From a virus: a stretch of DNA of 64,000 nucleotides. The stretch's first letter is position 1. The number at the start of each line of letters is the position of its first letter. The notes below the pieces were generated by a model that ran no database searches, had not been told where the DNA came from, and saw nothing but the letters and a program-made list of their open reading frames with translations. The stretch lies in IMG/VR virus record IMGVR_UViG_3300050132_000038, positions 154,862-218,861 of that record. One strand, given 5' to 3'. Both the position numbers and the translations under genes were made by a program. Below are positions 8,504 to 16,550 of the stretch, piece by piece.

Positions 8504-8614
8504 GAACACCCTACAATTTCACAGTGAGCATAAAGCGAAAAGGTTTAGCGGCCCTGTCATGCCAATACATGACTAGCTTTATGTCTCACTTCTTAAACCT
8601 ATTGGGGTTGCCAA
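8504..8614 (+). promoter_or_regulatory. Conserved structured leader of the homing endonuclease gene (copy 1)
   Basis: About 110 bases upstream of the GIY-YIG gene are homologous to the leader at 16437-16550. GTGAGCATAAAGC (8524-8536) pairs with GCTTTATGTCTCAC (8576-8589), with one bulged base. Inside is GTCATG (8556-8561) with CATGAC (8568-8573); copy 2 has a different but equally complementary pair here. The only Shine-Dalgarno-like element is GGGG just before the start. A near-match to the AATTTCATA motif (AATTTCACA) lies at its 5' end. Likely regulates or insulates endonuclease expression. Confidence 0.6.
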
Positions 8615-9721
8615 ATGTCTTCATCTAAAGAGCATACTTATGCTTTCCGTGTGCCATCGTCCTCACTTTTCGATAAAGCACTCACCAAATTAGTAAAACA
8701 AGTAGAGACGAAGGCTGCCTCTACTGACTCCGAGCTCGACCCAGATCCAATCTACTATGTGTACGTACTGCTTGATCCACGAAAACCTGGAGCATTTGAG
8801 TACACACTTCCCGGTAGCAAGCTAATCGCTTTTAAGTATCAACCCTTCTACGTGGGTAAGGGTAAAGGCGACAGGCTGAAGACTCATGTGAAGTCTACTC
8901 GTAAGCGTGTGGCTAGGGGTCGGAAGCTCACACATAAAGAAAACACGATTAAGAAGATCGAAAGTTTGGGTCTTAAAGTAATTGAGAAGCGTATAAGTTT
9001 CGACCTCCCTGAGGCAGTATCATTTGCCAAAGAGATAATGTTAATCTCCACAATTGGTAGAGTCGATCTGGGTACAGGATTACTTACTAATTGGTCAGGC
9101 GGCGGTGAGGGCGTTATAGATTTATCCCCTGAGACGATTCGGAAACATAGTGAATCGCAGAAGGCCGTACGTGCTGCGTTAACTCCTAAGCAAAATGCAA
9201 AGCGTAATAAGCTCACCAGCGAAAGCGTAGCAGCTGAGTGGAAAGCTAGATCACCTGACGCTAAGAAAGTCCACGCACAGAAGACCATTGCCCAGATGGA
9301 AGCACTAACGGATAAAGAGCGGCGACAACTTACTGCCCCTGCCCGTAAAGCATACAAGAAAGTTCTAGATTCCCTAACTGATGAAGAGCGCAACAAGCTA
9401 TTAGGTAGTGGATCTAAAGCTTGGTGGGCCTCTATGACAGACGAGGAACGAGAGTCACAGAACAAGAAGGCAGGTACTGCTCTGAGTAAGAGTCTACAGG
9501 CGAGATCCCCTGAGGCAAAAGCCAAGCACTATAACAATCAGCGTAACGCGCAGCTAGCTCGAATAGCTAATATGACTCCGGAAGAGCGGGAAGCTGAACG
9601 AGCACGAAAGCGCGCCCAACTTGACGCGCTACCTATACAGCAGTGTCCTCACTGTGGATATGAGGGTAAGGGGCCTAACATGAAGAAGTATCATTTTGAT
9701 AGATGCAAGTATAAGTCTTAA
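8615..9721 (+). CDS. GIY-YIG homing endonuclease (copy 1)
   Basis: Predicted site-specific DNA endonuclease that spreads its own gene. The GIY half is YYVYVLLDPRK (47-57) and the YIG half is FYVGKGKGDRL (78-88), with the catalytic-type arginine R87. Residues 170-330 are a lysine-rich helical linker with repeated T-x-E-E-R segments. The C-terminus is a zinc-finger-like CPHCGYEGKG...HFDRCKYK. The start codon is set by the conserved leader rather than an RBS. It is free-standing: it lies after exon 2 of the intron-containing gene, outside the intron. It belongs to the same subfamily as the proteins at 16551 and 54165 (shared LLDPRKPG and PFYVGKG). Confidence 0.88.
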   Translation: MSSSKEHTYAFRVPSSSLFDKALTKLVKQVETKAASTDSELDPDPIYYVYVLLDPRKPGAFEYTLPGSKLIAFKYQPFYVGKGKGDRLKTHVKSTRKRVARGRKLTHKENTIKKIESLGLKVIEKRISFDLPEAVSFAKEIMLISTIGRVDLGTGLLTNWSGGGEGVIDLSPETIRKHSESQKAVRAALTPKQNAKRNKLTSESVAAEWKARSPDAKKVHAQKTIAQMEALTDKERRQLTAPARKAYKKVLDSLTDEERNKLLGSGSKAWWASMTDEERESQNKKAGTALSKSLQARSPEAKAKHYNNQRNAQLARIANMTPEEREAERARKRAQLDALPIQQCPHCGYEGKGPNMKKYHFDRCKYKS

Positions 9722-9743
9722 TGTATACCTAAGGAGAAAACTC

Positions 9744-10025
9744 ATGGCAATGTTCCGCAAGAAGCCTGTCGTAGTAGAAGCCATTACCTTTGATGAACTA
9801 GTAGCGTATGGTATAGACTCAGGTGCAACTATTGTCGATAGAATGCCTTGGTCGTTCCGATACAACGGTCACCCTATTACTCACGAGAACGACAACTGCT
9901 ATTTGATCCTTACCTTAGAAGGTACTATGAACTTCACTAGGGAGGATATGCTAATCACCGGTGTTCAAGGTGAGATATACCCGTGTAAGCTCGACATCTT
10001 CAACGCTACATACGAGCCCACCTAA
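9744..10025 (+). CDS. PGDYG-type phage protein
   Basis: 93-residue protein with the layout of the PGDYG family (named after a Pro-Gly-Asp-Tyr-Gly motif): KPVVVEAI at the N-terminus, TLEGTMNFTREDMLITGVQG in the middle and EIYPCKLDIFNATYEP at the end. The proline-glycine of the name motif is replaced here by R-E-D. The family is common in phages and has no established function. AAGGAG precedes the ATG at 9744; an in-frame ATG at 9696 lies inside the endonuclease gene and was rejected. Confidence 0.75.
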   Translation: MAMFRKKPVVVEAITFDELVAYGIDSGATIVDRMPWSFRYNGHPITHENDNCYLILTLEGTMNFTREDMLITGVQGEIYPCKLDIFNATYEPT

Positions 10026-10034
10026 GGAGAAATC

Positions 10035-10289
10035 ATGTCCCTAAAACTAAAGGCGGCGTCAAGACTGTTAGCTGCGGAGTACACGGGTGGCATTTCAGTA
10101 GGTGACTTCGTTGAGGTCGTTCCGCAGGTTCATGGTAGGACTTACGGTCGGGTGCGTGAGATCAAAGGTGACAGATTGGTGATCCTCCTAGCTGATAGCA
10201 AGTCTAATCTCCGCTTCGGTCATGGGGTAGTAGAGGAGATCCCCCGTGCACAATGTACCCGAGTCAATGTCACTGACCTCCCAAGTTAA
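10035..10289 (+). CDS. Small protein with N-terminal tag motif and SH3-like body
   Basis: 84 residues. The N-terminus MSLKLKAASRLLAAEYTGG matches the tag shared with proteins at 61647, 61889 and 63105. Downstream, residues 20-75 look like a small beta barrel (VGDFVEVVPQ, GRTYGRVREIKGDRLVILL), as in KOW/SH3-like domains. If the tag is a head-targeting propeptide, A-A-E at 13-15 would be a T4-type protease site and the barrel would be the mature product. AAGGAG precedes the ATG. Tag meaning is inference. Confidence 0.65.
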   Translation: MSLKLKAASRLLAAEYTGGISVGDFVEVVPQVHGRTYGRVREIKGDRLVILLADSKSNLRFGHGVVEEIPRAQCTRVNVTDLPS

Positions 10290-10370
10290 CCCTCAATTTT
10301 ATTATGTAAGTCCCATACGGCGTACTCTGAGTTTTCTTCGGGAAGGGTGCTTGAAGTACGATTCGTAATT

Positions 10371-10417
10371 TGGGGCAGCTGCTAATAGGTGGGACCTTAG
10401 GCTGCCCTAATTTTTTA
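10371..10417 (+). terminator. Rho-independent terminator
   Basis: GGGCAGC (10373-10379) and GCTGCCC (10401-10407) form a 7-bp stem followed by TAATTTTTTA. It closes the packaging/portal operon before the tail operon. The first 80 bases of the gap, 10290-10370, show no gene. Confidence 0.75.
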
Positions 10418-10424
10418 GTTACCA

Positions 10425-10433
10425 AATTTCATA
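10425..10433 (+). promoter_or_regulatory. Candidate promoter motif AATTTCATA upstream of the tail operon
   Basis: Directly after the terminator and 106 bases before the tail operon start. It is followed by TACGG-TATT-CCGTA (10434-10447), a short inverted repeat. Position between a terminator and a new operon is what a promoter would need. The remaining 90 bases up to 10539 contain no ORF with an RBS. Confidence 0.45.
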
Positions 10434-10539
10434 TACGGTATTCCGTACATAGTACTTCATATAGCCCTGGAGCCCTGGCTGGCTTCCAAGAGGTTCGCAA
10501 GTCGGCCGTTCTCCAGTGCTCTGCTTTTAGGAGCACACA

Positions 10540-11505
10540 GTGTCCCTCTCAGATGCAATAAGCAGTGCTACAGCTTCATTCAATCCTAGTGCGTTTGCTT
10601 CAACGTTTGCTCCTGCGGCCGCTACTGGTGCTTTGTCCTTCTTAGGATCTAAGTTAGCGAGTGTAGCAGGCCCAGGTGCTCTTGGTACACTAGGTGCAGG
10701 TATGGCTCCTGGCAACGATTTGGCTGGCATACAAGCACGTAGTGATCCACTCCTATCCTTCTGTTGGTATGCACAGCTACCCACAATAACTCCTAACCCA
10801 ACTAGTAGCAATACAGTCAATCAGAACACTGGATCTATACTAGGTGGTATTCAGGCAGCAGCCTCATCTATAGCAGGTGCCGCAGTGTCTAGCTTGGCCT
10901 CTACTCTAGGTGGTTCCGTGTTTGCCTCAGGGTCAGCTGTTAGTCTTCCTTGGTACTACGTTGAAGAAGCACAGCTACCCTTCAGAAACTTTAGCTCGAA
11001 GCCCATCTTTAGGGAAGGTCGTGATAGACACTACGTAGATAAGTACAGTGTAGATAACCTAACACTCCACTTCTATCTGGACTCGTCGAACACAGTACTA
11101 CAGTATTTGCAAGCATGGCAGAACGCAATGATCTCCCCCTTTGCGGCTAACTCAGCAGCTACATCGGGTGGCGGATTCGGTAGACCCTCGCAGTACAAGC
11201 AGCCGATTTACATTTACATTTTAGACGTTACGAAAAGCCAGATGGCTATTGTTGAGTACACCGAATGTTGGCCTACTAATCTTAGTGCCTTACAGTTAGA
11301 CTCCGGTGCCTCTAACAGATTGATAGCGCAAGTCCCTTTCTCAGTTGGTGACGTGTTTGTAAACATAGTAGGTGTAGCCCAATCGCTAGTTAATGGGGTT
11401 CTAGCCAACCCCTCACAATTCAAAAACCTGTTAAGTGCAGCAGGATCAAAGGTAATGGGGAATGCAGCTTCCTCAGTTAGCAGTTCCATCGGGTCCATGA
11501 TCTAA
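10540..11505 (+). CDS. Tail tube-like / baseplate tube protein
   Basis: 321 residues starting at GTG with AGGAG eight bases upstream. Residues 1-130 are alanine-, serine- and glycine-rich and may be membrane-active or disordered. From about 137 the protein resembles the gp19-type tail tube fold: LPWYYVEEAQLPFRNF, a hairpin VDNLTLHFYLDSS, a helix LQYLQAWQNAM, then ECWPTNLSALQLDS and a beta-rich IAQVPFSVGDVFV. That order matches tail tube and gp54-like tube-initiator proteins. First gene of the tail operon. Whether it is the main tube or an initiator is open. Confidence 0.6.
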   Translation: MSLSDAISSATASFNPSAFASTFAPAAATGALSFLGSKLASVAGPGALGTLGAGMAPGNDLAGIQARSDPLLSFCWYAQLPTITPNPTSSNTVNQNTGSILGGIQAAASSIAGAAVSSLASTLGGSVFASGSAVSLPWYYVEEAQLPFRNFSSKPIFREGRDRHYVDKYSVDNLTLHFYLDSSNTVLQYLQAWQNAMISPFAANSAATSGGGFGRPSQYKQPIYIYILDVTKSQMAIVEYTECWPTNLSALQLDSGASNRLIAQVPFSVGDVFVNIVGVAQSLVNGVLANPSQFKNLLSAAGSKVMGNAASSVSSSIGSMI

Positions 11506-11528
11506 CCCTTCCGCCGTAGGAGTACTAA

Positions 11529-12632
11529 ATGAATAACGAAACAACAACTACAACGCAGAACTTTGCGTTTCCTCCTGAGCGACAAGCTCAGATTGAAGCC
11601 TTAACTAAAGCACGGCAAGCCCAGTCTCAACCGTTTCAACGGCAAGACCCGCGTCAGCAGGCAGCCCAACAGTCTAATCAACAGCCACAGCCACAGCAAC
11701 CGTACCAGCATCCTTATTTAGGTCAGCAGGTTGCACAACAGCCAGTAGTACATCAGTCCCCTGTAGCACGTCCTGGTATTACTATGCCTGTGTCGAAAGA
11801 ATTCCCTTCGGTGCCTAACGTAATGCCCGGGTTCACTGCACCTGTTGCTGATCCAGAAGGTGTTTCGTTAACCTTACCGTCGAAGTTTGCTTACTACGCA
11901 TTTAAGGATGTGTACGTTAAACCGTTTAAGGGTAAGCACCTTTCCAAGCTGAGTCGCGCACACGCAGAGGGCTCACTGCAGCAACTAGTCGAAGCCGTGT
12001 CCTCGGTGTTGAGCACCACGACTCCTGGTGTAGGTCCATTAGGTTTTGAATTAACGCTTCCTGACTTCACCTATGTGTTGTACTGGTTGCGTCAGAACTC
12101 ATACACTAAATCGTCCTTCATTCATAAGACTCAGTGTAATAACCCTGCACACATCGCACAGGTTCGAGAAGGTAAGCTAGCTCCTGAAACACTCCAGATT
12201 GCTGAGATCATTCGTAAGGGTGATCTTACTGTTGTGGAATTGGATCAACTGCCAGACCCTGATTACTTCAAGTTCCCTGCTGACGTCCCCTTCTACTTCA
12301 CTCCGCCTACAATGCGTACTGCTATTGAGTTCGCAGAAAGCCCGAGGATGCAGGCGGAAGATCATGAGGAGTTTGAGTACTTAGCCCAGCTTGGTTCCTT
12401 CATTCAGCGTACATCCTTCCTAACCGATCCACAAACTTACTGGACAGTAGATCAACGGGCGCAGGCTATGGAGGAAGCAGAAGGCGGAGAGATTCAACTG
12501 ATTAAAGAATTTGAAGAGGCTCTGAAAGGCTACGGCGTGGAAGAGAAGATTAACGTAACTTGCAAGGTGTGTGGCGCATCCAGGATGACGAAAGTCGTTC
12601 TCGATGCGCATTCATTTCTTTCCGCTAACTGA
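11529..12632 (+). CDS. Tail/baseplate assembly protein (gp26-like or tape-measure chaperone)
   Basis: 367 residues. The first 100 are glutamine- and proline-rich and low complexity. The rest is a folded domain with KTQCNNPAH near residue 200 and a CKVCG pair near the C-terminus, spaced as in the T4 gp26-type baseplate hub assembly family, whose members have paired cysteines. It lies just before the tape measure gene, where tail chaperones are found. The next small ORF overlaps its end in the +1 frame. Assignment rests on layout and the cysteine pattern only. Confidence 0.5.
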   Translation: MNNETTTTTQNFAFPPERQAQIEALTKARQAQSQPFQRQDPRQQAAQQSNQQPQPQQPYQHPYLGQQVAQQPVVHQSPVARPGITMPVSKEFPSVPNVMPGFTAPVADPEGVSLTLPSKFAYYAFKDVYVKPFKGKHLSKLSRAHAEGSLQQLVEAVSSVLSTTTPGVGPLGFELTLPDFTYVLYWLRQNSYTKSSFIHKTQCNNPAHIAQVREGKLAPETLQIAEIIRKGDLTVVELDQLPDPDYFKFPADVPFYFTPPTMRTAIEFAESPRMQAEDHEEFEYLAQLGSFIQRTSFLTDPQTYWTVDQRAQAMEEAEGGEIQLIKEFEEALKGYGVEEKINVTCKVCGASRMTKVVLDAHSFLSAN

Positions 12633-12798
12633 CCCTAAAGAGATACTGGATAGGCACACGCTCATAGCTCAGGAGTTTCACTTTGCTGTGGATGACGAAA
12701 TGCCTATCTACAGGTTCATGCAGCTCTCGGAGATTGCGTACTCTAGGGCTGAAGCACGGAAAGAAGCAGCAAGGAATGGCCAACAGTACATAGGCTGA
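12604..12798 (+). CDS. Small protein overlapping the tail chaperone gene
   Basis: 64 residues in the +1 frame relative to the preceding gene, overlapping it by 29 bases. Composition is protein-like and helical (SRAEARKEAARNGQQ). The arrangement recalls the paired tail-assembly chaperones in front of tape measure genes, which are often linked by frameshifting. I see no clear slippery heptamer, so separate initiation at the ATG 12604 is preferred. It fills the space up to the tape measure gene. Confidence 0.5.
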   Translation: MRIHFFPLTDPKEILDRHTLIAQEFHFAVDDEMPIYRFMQLSEIAYSRAEARKEAARNGQQYIG

Positions 12799-12817
12799 CT
12801 AAGTAAGGATACGTGTC

Positions 12818-14908
12818 ATGGCTGACAAACCAAAAACCCCTAAGTTTAGAAGTGACGCAGAACGGAAGAAATGGGACGCGCTGCAGCACAACGCTGGCCA
12901 CTCTATATCTAAGATTGCCGAGGGTAAGGGCCAACCTCAAGACTTCCAGAAAATTGAGAAGACTCTTGAGGGCCTAAGTAAGTTAGCCAAGCGCGTATTC
13001 TCCGATGCAGTGAAGGCAGCTGAAGCACAGGTTAACATAGTACAAAAGGCTAACCTTAAGAAGACTAAAGAAGATCAGGCAGAGTTCTCCAAAGCAGTAG
13101 GGGAAGTTCTTAAGGAGCAGATGCCTGAGATCCTTGCTAAGATCAAAGACATTATTGAGATTGAGTCTCTGGATCAAGACACCCGTTTCGAGAAGACTCT
13201 TAGCTCTCAGTTGAATTCCTTTGCTTCGTTCCTGCCTCCTAAGGATATTCCCACCACAGACGATGTGATGGCTATCCACGAGGCTTCGCTAGAGCAGCAA
13301 GGTACTACCGATGATCGTAAGTGGGACAGTCGCCAACGTAAGCTAGTTGACTCCATTACTGATAGTGTGGCAGCTGTTATCAAAGCCACCATCCTTAGTG
13401 CGGCTATGGCTAGTGTTAGTCCTGCAGCTGCAGCTAGGTACAGCACACCGTTACTAGGAGCACCTCAGGCATCCTCAAGTAGGGCAGCTTCTCAAGATTG
13501 GGACTTAGACGATGAACCTACAGTAGGTCGTCGTGGTTCGTCTATGCTGAGTGGGGCACATACTAGGGACACAGCTAGTTCTCCTTGGGAATTGACGGAC
13601 GATGAACCTAGAGCTCAGACCAAATATAATACCGGGCTAACCACTGTGCATGACGTAGGGAATGCGCTGGTGAAGTCTGGTGCTCCTGGCGGTGGCCAGA
13701 GTACGGCACTAACCTCTATAGCGCAAAGCTTAGGCACCCTAGCCCTAGCTGGCCCGGCTACGGCAGCTACAGCAGCTACCACAGGAGCACCTGCAGCAGC
13801 CGGTGCAGCTGCTGAGGACGATGAAAAGACCGCAGATGTATGGTGGAGATCGTTTGGTACGTGGATTGGTGATAAGTATGAGTCTGTAGCCTCTAAAGCG
13901 GATACTGCTAAGGGTTGGCTAGCCGCTTTGGGTACTGGCTTGATGAGCATACTATTAGCTCCTCAGTTATACGAAACAATAGCGAAGAAGGCCAAGGAAC
14001 TATTGACCTGGGATAACATTAAGAAGAGTGCCGAAGGTGCGTGGAACTTAATGTACGACAAGGGCAGTGAGCTTATAAAATGGGTCACTGATAAACTCGG
14101 ACTAGGACCGGCTATCGATAAAGCAAAAGACGTATTTAAAGATATATCGGATGCCGTAGGTTGGGTCGCCAGTAAGTTAGGGTTCAGCAGTAAGAAAGAA
14201 CCTACGAAGTTTAACTCTCGGCAGGCCACCGGAGGTAAGGGAACGACTGCCGGAGGGGGTGGTGGGGGTCGACAAGCAGTACAACCACTCACACAGGCAC
14301 AGCAAGCCTCAGTTAACAAGAGTAATGCTGCAACTCTTGCTAAAGGTGAGTCATCTGTTGCTAGCGGAGCAAAACTGGTAGGTAGCGCCATAGGGAAAGG
14401 GGTATCCGCAGTAGGTCGTGGTGCAGCCACAGTTGGTAAGGCCCTGGTGGGTAGTAACGTGCCTGAATCCTCAATAGGCGGAGGGGACATAGGGGCACTG
14501 GGTACAGCTCTGGCTCCTGGATTAAAGTCTGCGGGTTCCTCTGTTGCCTCGGGAGCTAGCGCCTTAGTAAACGCTAAGAGTAGCACAGGCTTCGTCTCCC
14601 GACAGGGCGGGGCACGCCCTCCAGTAGTCAGCCAACCTGTTCCTACTTTGCCCACCTCGAGTGCTCCTGCTACCAGCTTTGGTACCTCAGGTATTACTAA
14701 AACCACTAGTGTCCCAGGTACTGCCGTAAGAACTACCCCAGCTGTTACTCATCCAGTTGCCGGGGCGGGTACTACTAGTACTGTAGGCGGGGCCTCAGGT
14801 GCTCCTAAAACTAATAGCACTAGCACGGTCGGCCTTGATTCATTCAAGATTAGCTCTGGAGTAGATGATTCATTAGCCTTAATGAATATGAGTGTTATCA
14901 CAGGCTAA
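12818..14908 (+). CDS. Tape measure-like tail protein
   Basis: 696 residues, co-directional and before the lysozyme-bearing tail protein. Residues 1-190 are charged and helical. The middle has a hydrophobic segment near 360-385 (LAALGTGLMSILLAPQL), as tape measure proteins usually do. The C-terminal third is alanine-, glycine-, serine- and threonine-rich low complexity. It would set tail length and leave with the DNA. It is short for a tape measure, so either the tail is short or this is one of two internal tail proteins. AAGGAT precedes the ATG. Confidence 0.55.
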   Translation: MADKPKTPKFRSDAERKKWDALQHNAGHSISKIAEGKGQPQDFQKIEKTLEGLSKLAKRVFSDAVKAAEAQVNIVQKANLKKTKEDQAEFSKAVGEVLKEQMPEILAKIKDIIEIESLDQDTRFEKTLSSQLNSFASFLPPKDIPTTDDVMAIHEASLEQQGTTDDRKWDSRQRKLVDSITDSVAAVIKATILSAAMASVSPAAAARYSTPLLGAPQASSSRAASQDWDLDDEPTVGRRGSSMLSGAHTRDTASSPWELTDDEPRAQTKYNTGLTTVHDVGNALVKSGAPGGGQSTALTSIAQSLGTLALAGPATAATAATTGAPAAAGAAAEDDEKTADVWWRSFGTWIGDKYESVASKADTAKGWLAALGTGLMSILLAPQLYETIAKKAKELLTWDNIKKSAEGAWNLMYDKGSELIKWVTDKLGLGPAIDKAKDVFKDISDAVGWVASKLGFSSKKEPTKFNSRQATGGKGTTAGGGGGGRQAVQPLTQAQQASVNKSNAATLAKGESSVASGAKLVGSAIGKGVSAVGRGAATVGKALVGSNVPESSIGGGDIGALGTALAPGLKSAGSSVASGASALVNAKSSTGFVSRQGGARPPVVSQPVPTLPTSSAPATSFGTSGITKTTSVPGTAVRTTPAVTHPVAGAGTTSTVGGASGAPKTNSTSTVGLDSFKISSGVDDSLALMNMSVITG

Positions 14909-14911
14909 CCT

Positions 14912-16372
14912 ATGAACTCTCTAACAGACGCAGCAGCACTAGTACCTACGCCTAGAGAGCGCACTAGCGATTCTACTAAGGACCTAGAAGACCAGATTGA
15001 TAACGCAGATCTCTCTACACTATTAGCAGCCTTGGAAACTCCAGCAGTGGAAGAACACTTGACTGAAGGTGTTCAGGGGTTGGTGAACAAGTATCAGAAG
15101 AAGCAAAGCCCACCCCTTGCTGCCATTACTCTAGGGGTTGTTGAAACCTTCAGGGAGATGCAGGACTTAGAGGAGAAGTTCTCAAACGTAGAGGGTGAGG
15201 GCATTCACCTACTGAAGCGTGTAGCTAAGTGGGGAATACATAAGATCGTTAAGTACGTGTTCAAACTAGCATTAAAGCTAACGCTCAAGTTTGTACGCTG
15301 GATAGTTAAAAAGGTAATCGTGCAGGGTCTAAAGGCTCTAGTGGAATGGGTTGTACGCCCCATTCTTACGGAAGCCTTAGGATTCATCGGAGTCAACCCT
15401 GAACTGTGGCCGTTCATCGCAATAGCAGGGGGTGTTGCTGGTATCGGTCTCGCTAGTTGGAAGATGTTTTTCGATAAGCCAGCCTCTGACAAGACGGACT
15501 CTATAGATCCCACTACTGATGAGTTCCTGTCAGGTGCTCTACGTGATGTGCAGAAGGGGGAGACCGCCGGAGAGCCTACAGGAGAAACTACTGTAGCAGC
15601 TCAGGGTCAGGGTATGGTTGCTGCACCTCCTATTGCAGCAGGGTCTGTGGCAGTACCCCCAACGGGTGACGATAAAGCTATCATGGCAATGATTATGCGC
15701 CATGAGGGAGTAAAGCTGACGCCCTACAAAGACTCATTAGGATTATGGACAGTCGGTGTAGGTCACTTAATTGGAGATGGGCATAGCTTACCCCCTGAGT
15801 GGAACCGCACGTTCACTATGGATGAGATCCAGGCCTTGTTTGCCCAGGACTACCTCAAGCATAAGAAAGCTGCTATGAACATTCCAAACTTTGCACGCCT
15901 AAGTTCCGGCGGGCAGGCAGCCCTTATTGATATGACGTACAATATGGGTCCGACTTGGTGGCATGGCTGGCCGACCTTTACTAAGTTCATGCAAGATCTG
16001 GACATAGCAGACGCAGCTGCAAGTCTGGAAAGCAGTAAGTGGTACACACAGGTTGGCGCACGTGCTCAGGAAGTGGTGGCACTGTTGAAGTCCAGTACGA
16101 TTAACAGCGGAAGTACAGTAGCAGCCTCGGCTAATAAGCTTAGTGGTGCGCCTCCGGCCACCGCACCTACTACACAGATTGCTAGTAGTACACGCTCAGC
16201 TCCTAGTTATCCAGTGAAGCAGACCACCGCAGTTACCGTGGCATCGACTAATGTGCCTAGCGCACAGAGTACCCAGCAGTCCTCCGGTGCTTCAGGTGGT
16301 ATTGTTAATCCACCACCAGCAGATAAGAATTACATCCAGGGTGCTAAAGGCACTCTGATAGCAGTAAGTTAA
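14912..16372 (+). CDS. Tail-associated lysozyme (GH24) with amphipathic segment
   Basis: 486 residues; cuts peptidoglycan locally during infection. Residues 107-190 are a long basic-hydrophobic stretch ending in a likely membrane segment (LWPFIAIAGGVAGIGLA). The GH24 domain spans about 255-395 with E265 (RHEG), D274 (YKDS) and T280 (WTVGVG), exactly the T4 lysozyme spacing E11-D20-T26. The last 90 residues are serine-, threonine- and alanine-rich. In T4 the lysozyme is part of the spike gp5; here it is a separate tail protein after the tape measure, so it may act as the far end of the tape measure. Confidence 0.85.
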   Translation: MNSLTDAAALVPTPRERTSDSTKDLEDQIDNADLSTLLAALETPAVEEHLTEGVQGLVNKYQKKQSPPLAAITLGVVETFREMQDLEEKFSNVEGEGIHLLKRVAKWGIHKIVKYVFKLALKLTLKFVRWIVKKVIVQGLKALVEWVVRPILTEALGFIGVNPELWPFIAIAGGVAGIGLASWKMFFDKPASDKTDSIDPTTDEFLSGALRDVQKGETAGEPTGETTVAAQGQGMVAAPPIAAGSVAVPPTGDDKAIMAMIMRHEGVKLTPYKDSLGLWTVGVGHLIGDGHSLPPEWNRTFTMDEIQALFAQDYLKHKKAAMNIPNFARLSSGGQAALIDMTYNMGPTWWHGWPTFTKFMQDLDIADAAASLESSKWYTQVGARAQEVVALLKSSTINSGSTVAASANKLSGAPPATAPTTQIASSTRSAPSYPVKQTTAVTVASTNVPSAQSTQQSSGASGGIVNPPPADKNYIQGAKGTLIAVS

Positions 16373-16382
16373 GGAGTACCTA

Positions 16383-16427
16383 ATGTCGAATATAAATCCG
16401 AACTACATGGTGACTATCGCCCCTTAG
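16383..16427 (+). pseudogene. Displaced start of the gene now at 17615
   Basis: A 14-codon reading frame with a good RBS (AAGGAG) encodes MSNINPNYMVTIAP and then TAG. The gene beyond the homing endonuclease, at 17615, begins MSNINPAYQVTIMQS. Ten of the first twelve residues match while many codons differ synonymously. This is best read as the recipient's original gene start, cut off when the endonuclease element arrived with its own recoded start. Confidence 0.75.
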
Positions 16428-16436
16428 ACAACTTGC

Positions 16437-16550
16437 TACCCTGTCAATTTAATAGTGAGCATAGAGCGAAAGGGCCGGCCAGCCTCCGTCAGATCCATAT
16501 CATCTGACTAGCTTTATGTTTCACTTCTTAAATCGATATGGGGTTGTCAA
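16437..16550 (+). promoter_or_regulatory. Conserved structured leader of the homing endonuclease gene (copy 2)
   Basis: Homologous to 8504-8614. GTGAGCATAGAGC (16455-16467) pairs with GCTTTATGTTTCAC (16511-16524) using G-U pairs, and the inner GTCAGAT (16488-16494) pairs with ATCTGAC (16502-16508). The inner stem differs in sequence from copy 1 but stays complementary. The stretch CACTTCTTAAA and the GGGGTTG(C/T)CAAATGTC around the start are also conserved. Confidence 0.6.

Noticed and set aside
8884-9525. Minus-strand open frame of 213 codons opposite the first homing endonuclease
   Set aside because: Serine/leucine-rich complement of a lysine/glutamate-rich gene; no RBS, and it lies wholly inside a gene with clear motifs.
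11529-12798. Programmed frameshift joining the tail chaperone and the overlapping 64-residue frame
   Set aside because: The second frame is +1 and no convincing slippery heptamer or stimulator is visible in the 29-base overlap. Independent initiation is simpler, though this remains testable.
13963-14706. Minus-strand open frame of 247 codons opposite the tape measure gene
   Set aside because: Proline- and leucine-rich composition is the complement of the alanine/glycine/threonine-rich tape measure coding strand, with no RBS. It is a shadow.
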